Shown here: positions 42,697 through 52,984 of the stretch, piece by piece | How the letters are laid out: every line of letters begins with the position of its first letter | Numbering within the stretch: position 1 is the first letter of the stretch | Source of the DNA: Limnohabitans parvus II-B4 | GTDB lineage: Bacteria; Pseudomonadota; Gammaproteobacteria; Burkholderiales; Burkholderiaceae_C | Direction: 5' to 3' | DNA length: 64,000 bases | Assembly: GCF_003063455.1 (NCBI RefSeq) | Contig: NZ_NESN01000001.1 | Location: 124,001 to 188,000 of the forward strand | The notes under the pieces: model-generated | What the model was told of the DNA's origin: nothing | Databases searched by the model: none | Seen by the model: only the letters and a program-made list of their open reading frames with translations | Position numbers and translations under genes: made by a program

Positions 42697-43674
42697 ATGA
42701 TTTCACGCCGTACGATTTCGCGACTGCTCGCTGGCCTGCTGGGCAGCCTGATGGTGCTCAGCGCCACTGCACAGGGCTTCCCCAACAAGATGGTCACCGT
42801 GATGGTGCCCTACCCTGCGGGCGGCCCTTCGGATGCGGTGGCCCGCCTGATGCAGGTCGAATACGAAAAACAACTCGGCCAAAAAATGGTGGTCGAAAAC
42901 CTGGGCGGCGTGAGCGGCGCTTTGGGCGTTCAAAAAGTGCTGGCAGCCCCTGCTGACGGCTACTACCAGCTGCTGAGCACCCCCATGGAGCTGGTGATGG
43001 CCCCCCTGGCCCTGTCGGCCGTCAAGTTCAAGCCCGAAGAAGTCCGCATGGCCAGCCTGATGGGCCGCACTTCGATCGGCCTGGCGGTGCGCAAGGACCT
43101 GCCGGTCAACAACATCCCGGAATTCTTGGCCTGGGCCAAAGGCAAGCAAGTCAGCTACGCCAGCGTGGGCCAGGGCTCGCTGTACCACATCATGGGTGAG
43201 CGCTTCAAAACCCTGACCGGACTGGACATGCTGCACGTGCCCTACAAAGCGGCTGTGCAGATCTACACCGACCTGGGCGGCAACAGCGTGGACATGGCCT
43301 TCGTCCCGGTCGCGGGTCCCATCATTGGCATGGTCAAGGACAACCGCTTCAAGATCATCGGCATCTCGTCCACAGCGCCCCACCCCCAACTGCCTGAGGC
43401 CGCACCCATCAGCGCCCAAAAAGGCATGTCCGACTTCGTGTTTGACATCTGGATCGGCCTGCAAGTGGCCAAGAACACGCCCGACGCCGTGGTGCAGAAA
43501 CTCAACCAGGCCATGAACGAGGCCATCAAGTCCGAAGCCTTTGTCAAAGGCATGACCAGCACCGGCAGCCAAGTGCCAGCAGGCATGAGCCTGGCCGAAG
43601 TCGACCGCTTCTACACCCAGGAGGTGTCCCGCTACCGCGCCCTGTTCAAGGCCGCCAAAGTCGAGCCTCAATGA
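42697..43674 (+). CDS. Bug-family binding protein
   Basis: A 325-residue periplasmic binding protein. Residues 1-26 are a Sec-type signal peptide (RRTISRLLAGLLGSLMVLSATAQG). The mature part begins FPNKMVTVMVPYPAGGPSDAVAR, the Bug hallmark with its carboxylate-binding loop, and has YASVGQGSLYHIMGERFK and FDIWIGLQVAKNTP later. It stands without TctA/TctB genes. The amidases that follow suggest an amide or carboxylate ligand, but this is only context. The signal peptide and length are normal for the family. Confidence 0.88.
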   Translation: MISRRTISRLLAGLLGSLMVLSATAQGFPNKMVTVMVPYPAGGPSDAVARLMQVEYEKQLGQKMVVENLGGVSGALGVQKVLAAPADGYYQLLSTPMELVMAPLALSAVKFKPEEVRMASLMGRTSIGLAVRKDLPVNNIPEFLAWAKGKQVSYASVGQGSLYHIMGERFKTLTGLDMLHVPYKAAVQIYTDLGGNSVDMAFVPVAGPIIGMVKDNRFKIIGISSTAPHPQLPEAAPISAQKGMSDFVFDIWIGLQVAKNTPDAVVQKLNQAMNEAIKSEAFVKGMTSTGSQVPAGMSLAEVDRFYTQEVSRYRALFKAAKVEPQ

Positions 43675-43777
43675 CCTGAACCCTGCGGCGCTAAAGCGCT
43701 GCACCACTCGACGGCCCGGGCATGCACACACCAACTTGCATCCCCGGGTTTTTCATTGGCACACACTCAGGCCCGGC

Positions 43778-45241
43778 ATGACCGATTACACCGACCGCAC
43801 CGCCACCGAACTGCTCGCGCTCTTGCGTGCAGGCCAAGTCACCAGCAGCCAATTGCTGGCCCAGCACATCGCGCGAGTCGAGCAACTCGACGGCCGCATC
43901 AACGCCGTGGTGGTGCGCACCTTTGACGCCGCCCGCGAACGCGCCGCTGCCGCCGACGCAGCCCGTGCGCGAGGCGAAGACTGGGGGCTGCTGCACGGCC
44001 TGCCCATGACCGTCAAGGAATCCTTCGACCTGCCGGGCACCCCCACTTGCTGGGGCTTTCCGGAATACAAAAACAACATCGCCCAGCAGCCCGCCGTGGC
44101 CGTGCAGCGCCTGCTGGACGCAGGGGCCGTAGTCTTTGGCAAGACCAATGTGCCCGTCGCTTTAGGTGACTGGCAGTCGTTCAACCCGGTCTATGGCACC
44201 ACCCACAACCCCTGGGACCTGACGCGCACACCCGGCGGCTCGTCGGGCGGAGCCAGCGCCGCGCTGGCCTCAGGCATGACCCCGCTGGAGCTGGGCAGCG
44301 ACATCGGTGCCTCGATCCGAAACCCCGCGCATTACTGCGGCGTGTACGGCCATAAACCCACCTGGGGCGTGGTGCCCATGGAGGGCCACCAGCTGCCCGG
44401 TGTGCGCTGCATTGACAGCCTGGACATCGCCGTGGCCGGGCCACTGGCGCGAAGCGCCCAGGACCTGCAACTGGCCATGCAGGTGCTGACCACCCCCTTG
44501 CAACAGTTTGGTCCCATGGGTTGGACGCCCGCCCAATGGCGTCAAACCGACAAAGCCCCCTGGCAATGCCGCGTGGCCATCGTCTACGACGATCCCGAAG
44601 CGCGGGTGGACCAGAGCATCCAAGACCGGCTGCATGCGCTGGCCGACTTTTTGCGGTCGCAAGGCGTGACCGTGCTGGACGACCACCGCCCGGTGGACAG
44701 CGCGCAGTCGCACCGTGTGTACTCCTACCTGCTGCGCTCGGCCACGGGCGCCTGGCTGGACGACGCGACTTTTGCCCGCTTTCAGGCGTTGGGCCAGCAA
44801 GCCGACGCGGCGCTGGACACCATGCGCGAGCGCGTCTGGCGCGGCAGCACGATGACGCACCGCGACTGGGTTGAGTTTGACCAGCAACGCGCCGTGCTGC
44901 GGGCGCAGTGGCGCAGCTACTTTGACACGGTGGACCTGCTGATCACCCCAGTAGCCACCTCGCCCGCCTTTTTGCACAACCAACAAGGCGAGCGCTGGGA
45001 GCGCATGCTCCAGGTCAACGGCCAAGACCAACCCCACACCGACAGCCTGTTCTGGGCGGGCTACCCCGGTGTGGTGGGCTTGCCCGCCACCGCGATCCCG
45101 ATCGGGCAAAGCCCGGACGGTCTGCCCGTCGGGGCGCAGATCATTGGCAACAGCTTTGCCGACCCGCTGTGCCTGAACATGGCCCGCTGGCTCGAAACCG
45201 AATGGTGCGGCTTTGTGCCGCCCCCACTGTCCTGGAAGTGA
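43778..45241 (+). CDS. amidase-signature-family hydrolase (first of pair)
   Basis: A 487-residue amidase. The Ser-cisSer-Lys triad is Lys80 (TVKESF), Ser155 (PGGSSGGAS) and Ser179 (GSDIGASIRNPA). It resembles AtzF/amidase-type enzymes of soil bacteria rather than GatA; the C-terminal part VVGLPATAIPIGQSPDGLPVGAQIIG is typical. ATG 43778 is preferred; an upstream TTG frame lacks similarity. It lies 103 bases after the Bug gene and 14 before the second amidase. The substrate is not evident. Confidence 0.88.
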   Translation: MTDYTDRTATELLALLRAGQVTSSQLLAQHIARVEQLDGRINAVVVRTFDAARERAAAADAARARGEDWGLLHGLPMTVKESFDLPGTPTCWGFPEYKNNIAQQPAVAVQRLLDAGAVVFGKTNVPVALGDWQSFNPVYGTTHNPWDLTRTPGGSSGGASAALASGMTPLELGSDIGASIRNPAHYCGVYGHKPTWGVVPMEGHQLPGVRCIDSLDIAVAGPLARSAQDLQLAMQVLTTPLQQFGPMGWTPAQWRQTDKAPWQCRVAIVYDDPEARVDQSIQDRLHALADFLRSQGVTVLDDHRPVDSAQSHRVYSYLLRSATGAWLDDATFARFQALGQQADAALDTMRERVWRGSTMTHRDWVEFDQQRAVLRAQWRSYFDTVDLLITPVATSPAFLHNQQGERWERMLQVNGQDQPHTDSLFWAGYPGVVGLPATAIPIGQSPDGLPVGAQIIGNSFADPLCLNMARWLETEWCGFVPPPLSWK

Positions 45242-45255
45242 AAGAACACCCTCGA

Positions 45256-46704
45256 ATGACCCAGATCACCGACTTCAACGCCAGCGAACTGTCCGGGCGC
45301 ATCCACCAGCGCCAGGTTTCTTGCACCGAGGTGATGCAAGCCTATCTGGCCCGCATCGAGCAGCTCAACCCCACCTACAACGCCATCGTCAACCTCGCCC
45401 CGGCCGATACCCTGCTGGCCCAAGCCCGGGCCTGCGACGCCGAGCTGGCGCTCGGCCAGTCTCGCGGCTGGCTGCACGGCATCCCGCAGGCCATCAAGGA
45501 CACCGGACACGCCGTGGGCTTTCCGACCACTTTTGGCAGCGCGGTGCTGCAAGCGGCGCTGCCCGCCAAGGACAGCATCATGACCGAGCGCATAAAGGCG
45601 GCGGGCGCGATTGTGATCGGCAAAACCAACATGCCCGAGCTGGGCCTGGGCTCGCACACCTTCAACACCTTGTTTGGCCCCACGCCCAACGCCTGGGACA
45701 CGGCGGTGAGCGCAGGCGGCAGCAGCGGCGGCGCGGCCGTGGCGCTGGCCCAGCGCCTGCTGCCCGTGGCCGATGGTTCAGACTTCATGGGCAGCCTGCG
45801 CAACCCGGCGGGCTGGAACCACATTTTTGGCATGCGCCCCTCACAAGGCCGCGTGCCCTTTGGCCCTGGGGCCGATGTGTGGGTGGACCAGCTGGGCACC
45901 GAAGGCCCCATGGCCCGCAGCGTGCGCGACCTCGCCCGCCTGCTGGCCACACAGTCAGGCCATGACGCCCGCCAACCTTTGTCCATCAGCGGCAACCTTG
46001 ATGCATCAGGATTGCAGTACACACCCGATGCGCTGCGTGGTATGCCTGGCCTGCGTATAGGCTGGCTGGGCGATTTGAATGGCCATCTGGCCATGGAGGA
46101 CGGCATTCTGGACGTGTGCCAGGACGCACTGCAGCACATGGCGGGCCAAGGTGCCCATGTGGACGCCATCGGGTTGGGCTTTGACGCGCAAGCGCTGTGG
46201 GACTGCTGGTTGGTCTGGCGTCGTGCGCTGGTCGGCCCTAAGGTGGCGGCCTTGCTGCAAATTCCGGGCGCCAAAGACCAACTCAAACCCGAAGCCCTGT
46301 GGGAGCACGAGAACTCGCTCAAGCTGTCCTATATGGACTTCATGCAAGCCAGCCAGACGCGCAGCGCGTTCTACCAGCACCTGCTGGGTCTGTTTGGCCA
46401 ATACGATGTGCTGGCCCTGCCCGTGGCTCAGACCTGGCCGTTTGCGCTGCAAGAGCGCTGGCCGCAAAACATCGGCGCGCGCCCCATGGACACCTACCAC
46501 CGCTGGATGGAATGCACCATCTACGCCACGCTGGCGGGGCTACCCGCCATCAGCCTGCCCGCAGGCTTTCACCCGACACACGGCTGGCCCATGGGCGTGC
46601 AGCTGATCGGCAAACCACAAGGCGATCTGGCCTTGTTGCAGGTGGCTGCGGCCTACGAGGCGGTGCGGGGCGACTGGCTGCAAAAGCGGCCAGCACAAGC
46701 CTGA
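45256..46704 (+). CDS. amidase-signature-family hydrolase (second of pair)
   Basis: A 482-residue amidase with triad Lys81 (AIKDTGH), Ser156 (AGGSSGGAA) and Ser180 (GSDFMGSLRNPAGW). It is clearly homologous to the preceding protein but far diverged, so the pair is not a recent duplication. The family string is ATLAGLPAISLPAGF near the C-terminus. It follows its partner by 14 bases and ends against dadA in a hairpin that covers both stop codons' surroundings. The amide substrate is unknown. Confidence 0.88.
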   Translation: MTQITDFNASELSGRIHQRQVSCTEVMQAYLARIEQLNPTYNAIVNLAPADTLLAQARACDAELALGQSRGWLHGIPQAIKDTGHAVGFPTTFGSAVLQAALPAKDSIMTERIKAAGAIVIGKTNMPELGLGSHTFNTLFGPTPNAWDTAVSAGGSSGGAAVALAQRLLPVADGSDFMGSLRNPAGWNHIFGMRPSQGRVPFGPGADVWVDQLGTEGPMARSVRDLARLLATQSGHDARQPLSISGNLDASGLQYTPDALRGMPGLRIGWLGDLNGHLAMEDGILDVCQDALQHMAGQGAHVDAIGLGFDAQALWDCWLVWRRALVGPKVAALLQIPGAKDQLKPEALWEHENSLKLSYMDFMQASQTRSAFYQHLLGLFGQYDVLALPVAQTWPFALQERWPQNIGARPMDTYHRWMECTIYATLAGLPAISLPAGFHPTHGWPMGVQLIGKPQGDLALLQVAAAYEAVRGDWLQKRPAQA

Positions 46705-46717
46705 GGTGTCTCAGGCT
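46698..46717. terminator. hairpin shared by convergent amidase and dadA genes
   Basis: AGCCTGAG and CTCAGGCT form a perfect 8-bp stem with a GTGT loop. The arms include the amidase stop codon and the last dadA codons. There is no T run, so the termination role is uncertain. Confidence 0.45.
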
Positions 46718-48021
46718 GCCGCCAGCCGACCCGGGTGGCTTGTGGCCCCCCGTGCACCGTAGCGACTCATGTCGAGCCCTTCGGTGCGAATGGCCGGCTG
46801 GCGACCTGAGATCACATCGGCCAACAGCTGCGCACTGCCGCAGGCCATGGTCCAGCCCAGGGTGCCGTGCCCCGTGTTGAGGTAAAGGCCTGCCAGCGGT
46901 GTCGCGCCCACAAGTGGCGTTCCGTCAGGCGTCATGGGGCGCAAGCCCGTCCAGAACTGGGCCTGTGCCAAGTCCCCTCCCGGAAAGAGCTCGCGGGTGA
47001 CTTTTTCAAGTGTGGCTCGGCGACGTGGATTCAGCTGCAAATCAAATCCGGCCAGCTCAGCCATCCCCCCCACGCGCAGCCGATCCCCCAAGCGGGTCAG
47101 TGCGATCTTGTAGGTCTCATCCAGCACAGTCGATTGCGGTGCCAAAGAGGCATCACTGAGGGGCATGGTGAGCGAATAGCCCTTGACCGGGTACACCGGA
47201 ATGTCGAGCCCCAGTGGCTGAAGCAAGTCGCGCGAATAACTGCCTGCGGCCAGAACCACCGCGTCGGCCAGCACATGCTCCCCTGGTGCACCGGAGGGAC
47301 TTGCCAGCTGCAAGCCCGTGACACGATCACCTTCACGCAGCAACGACTGCGCACTGCAAGACAAACGAAGCTTCAAGCCCAAGGCACTGGCGCGTTCTGC
47401 CAGCTGACGGGTGAACAAATGACAGTCGCCGGTCTCGTCGTTGGGCAGGCGCAAACCACCACTGATCGACACCTGTGCCTTGGCCAGCGCAGGTTCTGCC
47501 TGGTTAACTCCAGCAGCGTCAAGCAGCTCAAAAGGCACGCCACACTCCTGCAGCACAGCCACATCGCGCGCAGCGGCATCGAGCTGCGCCTGGGTGCGAA
47601 ACAACTGCAAAGTTCCTTGGCTGCGTGCGTCATAGGCCAGCCCGGTTTCAGCGCGCCAAACACGCAGGCAGTCACGGCTGTACTCAGACAAGCGCATCAT
47701 GCGTTCTTTGTTGACCGCATAACGGTCAGCCGAGCAGTTGGCCAGCATGGCCGCCATCCAACGCCACTGAAACAAGCTGCCGTCAGGGCGAAATGCCAGC
47801 GGTGCATGGGTCTGAAAGAGCCATTTCAGCGCCTTGAGCGGGATCCCGGGCGCGGCCCAAGGGGTTGAATAGCCTGGTGAAACCTGGCCCGCATTGGCAA
47901 AGCTGGTCTCCTGAGCCACATCGGACTGACGCTCAATCAAGGTGACATCCGCCCCCTGACGCAACAGCGCCCAAGCTGTGCTGACACCGATCACACCACC
48001 ACCCAAAACCACAATTTTCAT
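46711..48021 (-). CDS. dadA: D-amino acid dehydrogenase small subunit
   Basis: A 436-residue FAD enzyme. The Rossmann motif is [28 protein letters not shown] at the very N-terminus, then [24 protein letters not shown], a DadA signature, and [14 protein letters not shown] with [14 protein letters not shown] at the C-terminal flavin site. It oxidises D-amino acids such as D-alanine to keto acids, feeding electrons to the respiratory chain at the inner membrane. The divergent Lrp-type gene is its probable regulator. No alanine racemase gene (dadX) is beside it. Confidence 0.92.
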   Translation of the reverse strand: MKIVVLGGGVIGVSTAWALLRQGADVTLIERQSDVAQETSFANAGQVSPGYSTPWAAPGIPLKALKWLFQTHAPLAFRPDGSLFQWRWMAAMLANCSADRYAVNKERMMRLSEYSRDCLRVWRAETGLAYDARSQGTLQLFRTQAQLDAAARDVAVLQECGVPFELLDAAGVNQAEPALAKAQVSISGGLRLPNDETGDCHLFTRQLAERASALGLKLRLSCSAQSLLREGDRVTGLQLASPSGAPGEHVLADAVVLAAGSYSRDLLQPLGLDIPVYPVKGYSLTMPLSDASLAPQSTVLDETYKIALTRLGDRLRVGGMAELAGFDLQLNPRRRATLEKVTRELFPGGDLAQAQFWTGLRPMTPDGTPLVGATPLAGLYLNTGHGTLGWTMACGSAQLLADVISGRQPAIRTEGLDMSRYGARGATSHPGRLAAA

Positions 48022-48148
48022 GTCAACCTCGTTGATGACTAGAGATCTGGTGATGTTATGGATTCATGACGGGAAACTTTCTGGAATTGATGTTTAAATA
48101 CAGCAACTTCAACTGAATTCAAGGCTCAACTCAGGCCTTGACCGCACA
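48022..48148. promoter_or_regulatory. divergent promoter region dadA / Lrp-type regulator
   Basis: The 127-base region is markedly A+T-rich in its middle (TGATGTTTAAATACAGCAAC), as expected for Lrp-family binding. AATTGATGTTTAAAT and TTCAACTGAATTCAA are candidate half-sites; no exact operator can be fixed by eye. Confidence 0.4.
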
Positions 48149-48616
48149 ATGTCCGATCCCGACCGCATTGACCTGAAAATTCTCGATCTGCTGCAACGCC
48201 ATGGGCGCATGTCGGTCACCGAAGTGGGTGAACAAGTGGGCCTGTCCACCTCGCCGTGTTCGGAGCGCATCAAACGTCTGGAACGCCAGGGCTTGATCAC
48301 TGGCTACCATGCCCGCGTCGATGCCGCAGCTTTGGGTAAGCCCTTGTTGGTCTTCATTGAAATCACCCTGTCCCAGAAATCACCCCAAGTGTTCGAGACA
48401 GTACGGCGCGAGGTCGGCCTGATGCCCGAAGTGCTCGAGTGCCATTTGGTCTCAGGCAGCTTTGATTACCTGGTCAAGGCCCGATTGCGCGCTATGAACG
48501 ACTACCGGGAACTGCTGGGCGCCATTCTCAACAAAATTCCTGTGCCCGCACAGTCCAACAGCTATGTGGTGATGGAGGAAATCAAGGAAAGCACGGTACT
48601 GCCTCTGGACCGCTGA
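48149..48616 (+). CDS. Lrp/AsnC-family regulator
   Basis: A 155-residue protein with N-terminal helix-turn-helix (DRIDLKILDLLQRHGRMSVTEVGEQVGLSTSPCSERIKRLERQGLI) and C-terminal RAM ligand domain (ECHLVSGSFDYLVKARLRAMNDYRELL). This is the type that activates dadA in response to amino acids. It is divergently placed to dadA, 127 bases away. Its gene ends 22 bases from the convergent lgt. Confidence 0.9.
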   Translation: MSDPDRIDLKILDLLQRHGRMSVTEVGEQVGLSTSPCSERIKRLERQGLITGYHARVDAAALGKPLLVFIEITLSQKSPQVFETVRREVGLMPEVLECHLVSGSFDYLVKARLRAMNDYRELLGAILNKIPVPAQSNSYVVMEEIKESTVLPLDR

Positions 48617-48638
48617 CATTGAGCTAAACCGTTCAGCT

Positions 48639-49436
48639 TCACGCCGAACGGCGACCAAACCACAGCCAAAGCAGTGCACCGCCCGCGATCATCGGCACAC
48701 ACAGCCACTGCCCCATGCTCATGCCCAGGCTGAGCAGCCCCAAGTGCGCATCAGGCTCGCGGAAGTACTCGGCCACAAAGCGGAACACACCATAGCCGAA
48801 CAGGAAAGCCGAGGCCACCTGCCCTTGCTGGCGTGGCTTGCGGGCATAAAGCCACAGCAGCACGAACAGCAAAAGGCCTTCCATCAGGAACTGGTAAATC
48901 TGCGAGGGGTGGCGCGGCACATCGCCAGCCCCACGGAACAGCATGGCCCAGGGCAGGCTCGGGTCGGCCACGCGACCCCAGAGTTCGCCGTTGATGAAGT
49001 TGCCAACACGCCCTGCCGCCAGGCCCGTGGGCACGCAAGGCGCCACAAAGTCCATGACCTGCAGAAATGGCCTTTGACGCGACCACGCAAACCAGACCAT
49101 CGCCGCGATCACACCCAGCATGCCGCCGTGAAAGCTCATGCCGCCTTGCCAAACCGCAAAAATCTCCAATGGATTGGCCAGGTAGTAAGCCGGTTTGTAA
49201 AACAGGCAATAACCGATGCGCCCACCAAGGATGACACCCAACACACCCAGAAAAAGGATGTCTTCAATGTCCTGCTTTTGCCATTGCGGCAGATTTTTGA
49301 AGGGCAAATGGCCCAGACGCCGAGTGGCCAGAACAAAAAACAGGCCGAAAGCCGCCAGATAAGTCAGGCCATACCAGTGGATGGCCAGTGGCCCCAGTTG
49401 CAGGGCCACGGGGTCGATTTGAGGATGGATCAGCAT
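48639..49436 (-). CDS. lgt: prolipoprotein diacylglyceryl transferase
   Basis: Lgt transfers diacylglycerol from phosphatidylglycerol to the lipobox cysteine of prolipoproteins. The 265-residue membrane protein has seven segments, the HGGMLGVI motif (SFHGGMLGV) and the signature [14 protein letters not shown] with its essential Arg/Asn, plus RHPSQIYQ. Start at ATG 49436 ([15 protein letters not shown]) matches the conserved N-terminus; an upstream alternative adds seven residues without merit. It is followed upstream by ilvD on the same strand. Confidence 0.95.
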   Translation of the reverse strand: MLIHPQIDPVALQLGPLAIHWYGLTYLAAFGLFFVLATRRLGHLPFKNLPQWQKQDIEDILFLGVLGVILGGRIGYCLFYKPAYYLANPLEIFAVWQGGMSFHGGMLGVIAAMVWFAWSRQRPFLQVMDFVAPCVPTGLAAGRVGNFINGELWGRVADPSLPWAMLFRGAGDVPRHPSQIYQFLMEGLLLFVLLWLYARKPRQQGQVASAFLFGYGVFRFVAEYFREPDAHLGLLSLGMSMGQWLCVPMIAGGALLWLWFGRRSA

Positions 49437-49493
49437 GGCGTGAGATTGTGCCCGCAATGTGGGGCAATCACCGTGCGGTCCAGCCTTTTGCGC

Positions 49494-51350
49494 TTATTTG
49501 AGCATCGACAAATCGCGCACCGCGCCTTTGTCAGCCGAAGTGGCCAGCAAGGCATACGCTTTGAGCGCGGCCGAGATTTTGCGTGGACGCGGCAACACGG
49601 GCTTCCAGCCCAGCTTGTCTTGTTCCACACGGCGCTTGGCCAGCTCTTCGTCGCTCACCAGCACGTTGATTGAACGGTTGGGGATGTCGATGCGGATGCG
49701 ATCGCCATTTTTGACCAGACCGATCGTGCCACCCGCCGCCGCTTCGGGCGAGCAGTGGCCGATGGACAGACCCGAAGTGCCGCCCGAGAAACGTCCATCG
49801 GTCAGCAAGGCGCAGGCTTTGCCCAGGCCCTTGGACTTGATGTAGCTCGTGGGGTAGAGCATTTCCTGCATGCCGGGGCCGCCTTTGGGGCCTTCGTAGC
49901 GCACGACCACGATGTCGCCCGCCTTGACCTTGTCACCCAGGATGTTTTCGACGGCTTCGTCTTGCGACTCGACCACGTGGGCCGGGCCTTCAAACACCAG
50001 CAGGCTGTCGTCCACGCCTGCGGTTTTAACCACACAACCGTCCAGCGCGATGTTACCGCGCAGCACAGCCAAACCACCTTCCTTGTTGAAGGCGTGATCG
50101 ATGGAGCGGATGCAGCCTTCGGCACGATCGGTGTCCAAGCTGGGCCAACGGGTGTTCTGGCTGAAGGCCACTTGCGTGGGAATACCAGCGGGGCCGGCCA
50201 TGTAGAACTTCTTCACCGCATCGGATGGGTTGCGTGCAATGTCCCACTCGTCCAAGACTTCTTTCATGGTCTTGCCCAGCACAGTGCCCACATCGGTGTG
50301 CAGTTTGCCTGCACGGTCCAATTCACCCAAGATGCCCATGATGCCGCCTGCTCGGTGCACATCTTCGATGTGGTACTTGTTGGTATTGGGCGCGACTTTG
50401 CACAGCTGTGGCACGATTTTGGACATGCGGTCGATGTCGGCCATGGTGAATTCAATTTCAGCTTCTTGGGCAATGGCCAAGATGTGCAGGATGGTGTTGG
50501 TCGAGCCGCCCATGGCGATGTCCAGCGCAATGGCGTTTTCAAACGCTTTGAAGCCCATGGAACGTGGCAAGACCGTCGCGTCGTCCTGCTCGTAATAGCG
50601 TTTGCACAAGTCAACGATCGTGCGGCCCGCTTGCTTGAACAATTGCTCGCGGTCCGCGTGCGTGGCCACCACCGTACCGTTGCCTGGCAAAGCCAAGCCC
50701 AAAGCTTCGGCCAAGCAGTTCATCGAGTTGGCGGTGAACATGCCCGAGCACGAACCGCAGGTGGGGCAAGCCGAGCGCTCGATTTCGGCCAGATCGGCAT
50801 CGCTCACCTTGTCGTCGGCGGCCATCACCATGGCGTCGATCAGGTCGAGCTTCTTGAACTCCATGACTTTCGTCTCAGGGTTGGCCAGGCGCACCTTGCC
50901 CGCTTCCATTGGGCCGCCCGACACAAAAATGACCGGGATGTTCAGACGCATGGCGGCCATCAACATGCCGGGGGTGATCTTGTCGCAGTTGGAGATGCAC
51001 ACGATCGCATCGGCGCAGTGCGCATTGACCATGTACTCGACCGAGTCGGCAATGATGTCGCGGCTGGGCAGCGAATACAACATGCCGTCGTGGCCCATGG
51101 CGATGCCGTCGTCCACGGCAATCGTGTTGAACTCCTTGGCCACGCCGCCAGCGGCTTCGATCTCGCGGGCGACCAGCTGGCCCAGGTCTTTCAGGTGGAC
51201 GTGGCCGGGCACGAACTGGGTGAAAGAGTTGGCAATGGCAATGATCGGCTTGCTGAAATCATCGTCCTTCATGCCCGTGGCGCGCCACAAAGAGCGGGCA
51301 CCCGCCATGTTGCGGCCGGCGGTGGAGGTCTTGGAACGGTAAGCGGGCAT
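49494..51350 (-). CDS. ilvD: dihydroxy-acid dehydratase
   Basis: IlvD converts 2,3-dihydroxy-3-methyl acids to the 2-oxo acids of valine, leucine and isoleucine synthesis. The 618-residue length and the cluster cysteines in [12 protein letters not shown] and [25 protein letters not shown] are those of the long, E. coli-like form with an oxygen-labile iron-sulfur cluster. Other marks are [14 protein letters not shown] and the [12 protein letters not shown] opening. It is probably transcribed with lgt, 57 bases downstream. Confidence 0.96.
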   Translation of the reverse strand: MPAYRSKTSTAGRNMAGARSLWRATGMKDDDFSKPIIAIANSFTQFVPGHVHLKDLGQLVAREIEAAGGVAKEFNTIAVDDGIAMGHDGMLYSLPSRDIIADSVEYMVNAHCADAIVCISNCDKITPGMLMAAMRLNIPVIFVSGGPMEAGKVRLANPETKVMEFKKLDLIDAMVMAADDKVSDADLAEIERSACPTCGSCSGMFTANSMNCLAEALGLALPGNGTVVATHADREQLFKQAGRTIVDLCKRYYEQDDATVLPRSMGFKAFENAIALDIAMGGSTNTILHILAIAQEAEIEFTMADIDRMSKIVPQLCKVAPNTNKYHIEDVHRAGGIMGILGELDRAGKLHTDVGTVLGKTMKEVLDEWDIARNPSDAVKKFYMAGPAGIPTQVAFSQNTRWPSLDTDRAEGCIRSIDHAFNKEGGLAVLRGNIALDGCVVKTAGVDDSLLVFEGPAHVVESQDEAVENILGDKVKAGDIVVVRYEGPKGGPGMQEMLYPTSYIKSKGLGKACALLTDGRFSGGTSGLSIGHCSPEAAAGGTIGLVKNGDRIRIDIPNRSINVLVSDEELAKRRVEQDKLGWKPVLPRPRKISAALKAYALLATSADKGAVRDLSMLK

Positions 51351-51548
51351 GAGGGGGCTCCAGTCAGGGATTCAAGAAATAACTGACGGGATTATGGCCC
51401 AGCCCGATAGCCCTGATGGCGCTCGCGGGCAAGTTGCAGTCACCTTCCAGCCAAACCGAACTTTGTGCAAACTCGCTATAGTCAGCTTCCGTTTGCCACA
51501 TAGACCGTGACGTATGGTTGTTCTGTTGTGATTGAACCCACAAAAATC

Positions 51549-51578
51549 AAAAAAGCCCGCTGATCAGCGGGCTTTTTT
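51549..51578. terminator. strong bidirectional terminator
   Basis: A perfect 30-base palindrome with arms AAAAAAGCCCGCTGA / TCAGCGGGCTTTTTT. It lies 50 bases beyond the stop of the GlcG/HbpS gene on the minus strand and upstream of ilvD, so it ends the former and insulates the latter. Confidence 0.85.
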
Positions 51579-51627
51579 GCAGAAGACCGGTCTGTCAGCG
51601 TTCAACTGACCGACAAGTCTTCGGGCA

Positions 51628-52035
51628 TCACAGGCCGATGGCCGCAATACCGGCTTTGGCGATTTGCGCGTCTTCATTGGATTTCACGCCGCTGACGCCC
51701 ACCGCGCCCAGGCAAAAGCCATCTTTCATGATCGGCACGCCACCTTCGAGCATGCCCTTGATGGTCGGGGCCGACAAAAAGGAGGTGCGACCACCATTGA
51801 TGACGTCTTCATAACCCTTGGTTTCGCGACGGCCCAAGGCTGCTGTATTGGCTTTGGCCGGGGCAATGTGCGAAGAAACAGGTGCTGCGCCATCCAGGCG
51901 GGCGAAATGCAACAAGTGACCACCTGCGTCCACAATGGCAATGCTCACGGCCCAGTTGTTTTTCATCGCTTCGGCTTCAGCGGCTGCCGCAATGGCTTTG
52001 ACATCGGACAGTTCGAGGGTGGCTTGTGTTTTCAT
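51628..52035 (-). CDS. GlcG/HbpS-family haem-binding-like protein
   Basis: A 135-residue single-domain protein with the GlcG/HbpS pattern: a helix LSDVKAIAAAAEAEAMKNNW, then VSIAIVDAGGHLLHFARLDGA, KANTAALGRRETK, GGVPIMKDGFCLGAVGVSG and the C-terminal DAQIAKAGIAAIG. Members form octamers and some bind haem or corrinoids; the cellular role is unclear. ATG 52035 is preferred over one 12 codons upstream. It is a single-gene unit with the strong terminator behind it. Confidence 0.85.
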   Translation of the reverse strand: MKTQATLELSDVKAIAAAAEAEAMKNNWAVSIAIVDAGGHLLHFARLDGAAPVSSHIAPAKANTAALGRRETKGYEDVINGGRTSFLSAPTIKGMLEGGVPIMKDGFCLGAVGVSGVKSNEDAQIAKAGIAAIGL

Positions 52036-52216
52036 GGCTTTAGGGGGGCTGAGTTTGAAAAACGCAAGCATACACGGGCAAAAGCCTGTTCATTGCTCAC
52101 CTCAACGCAAAACTGATTCACCCGGATAACCCCATCATCTGGCGGATATTGAGACCTGCTCGCCCGGACCCTACAATGACAAAGCCTGATCCAAAGGCAT
52201 GTTTAGGAGATAAACC

Positions 52217-52912
52217 ATGAGCGACCTTCGCACACTCAACACCACAGACTGGGGCCACGGCGCCGATCTGGCTTCTCGCAACCGCGTGCTGCGCAACACC
52301 TATTGGCTGCTGGCCCTGAGCTTGCTGCCGACCGTCCTGGGGGCCTGGCTGGGCGTGGCCACCGGCATCACCCGCTCGCTTTCAGGCGGTTTGGGGCTGG
52401 TCGTTTTCATGGCAGGGGCCTTCGGCTTCATGTTCGCCATCGAGAAAACCAAGAACTCGGCTGCGGGGGTTCCCGTGCTGCTGGGCTTCACCTTCTTCAT
52501 GGGCCTGATGCTCTCGCGCATGATCGCCATGGTGCTGGGTTTCAAAAACGGCTCCGACCTGATCATGACCGCATTTGCAGGCACAGCCGGTGTGTTCTTT
52601 GTCATGGCCAGCTTGGCCAGCACCATCAAGCGTGACATTTCAGGCATGTCCAAATGGCTGTTTGTCGGCGCATTGGCCATCATGATCGGCGGCATCATCA
52701 ACGTGTTTGTGGGCTCCACCGTCGGCATGATGGTGATTTCGGTCATGGCCATCGGCATCTTCAGCGCTTACATGTTGTATGACCTCAAGCAGATCATCGA
52801 CGGCGGCGAGACCAACTACATCAGCGCCACCTTGGCCTTGTACCTGGACATCTTCAACGTGTTCCAAAGCCTGTTGGCCTTGCTGGGCATCATGGGTGGC
52901 GAACGCGACTGA
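52217..52912 (+). CDS. Bax inhibitor-1/YccA-family membrane protein
   Basis: A 231-residue membrane protein with seven segments and the family pattern LRNTYWLLALSLLPTVLGAWLGV at the start, SDLIMTAFAGTAGVFFVMA in the middle and DIFNVFQSLLALLGIMGGERD at the end. The pH-sensing aspartates of the BI-1 family would be in YDLKQIIDGG and LYLDIFN. In E. coli YccA modulates FtsH proteolysis. AGGAGA precedes the ATG, and TACAAT lies about 40 bases upstream. Confidence 0.9.
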   Translation: MSDLRTLNTTDWGHGADLASRNRVLRNTYWLLALSLLPTVLGAWLGVATGITRSLSGGLGLVVFMAGAFGFMFAIEKTKNSAAGVPVLLGFTFFMGLMLSRMIAMVLGFKNGSDLIMTAFAGTAGVFFVMASLASTIKRDISGMSKWLFVGALAIMIGGIINVFVGSTVGMMVISVMAIGIFSAYMLYDLKQIIDGGETNYISATLALYLDIFNVFQSLLALLGIMGGERD

Positions 52913-52931
52913 TCGGTCTCGTTTCCCTCAA

Positions 52932-52962
52932 AACAAAGGCTCCCTCGGGAGCCTTTGTTGTT
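52932..52962. terminator. terminator after the Bax-inhibitor gene
   Basis: AACAAAGGCTCCC pairs with GGGAGCCTTTGTT, a 13-bp inverted repeat, 19 bases after the stop codon and 25 before the convergent rlmD stop. A T-rich end (TTTGTTGTTGG) follows. Confidence 0.8.
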
Positions 52963-52984
52963 GGTGCATGGCCTGATGTCTGAC

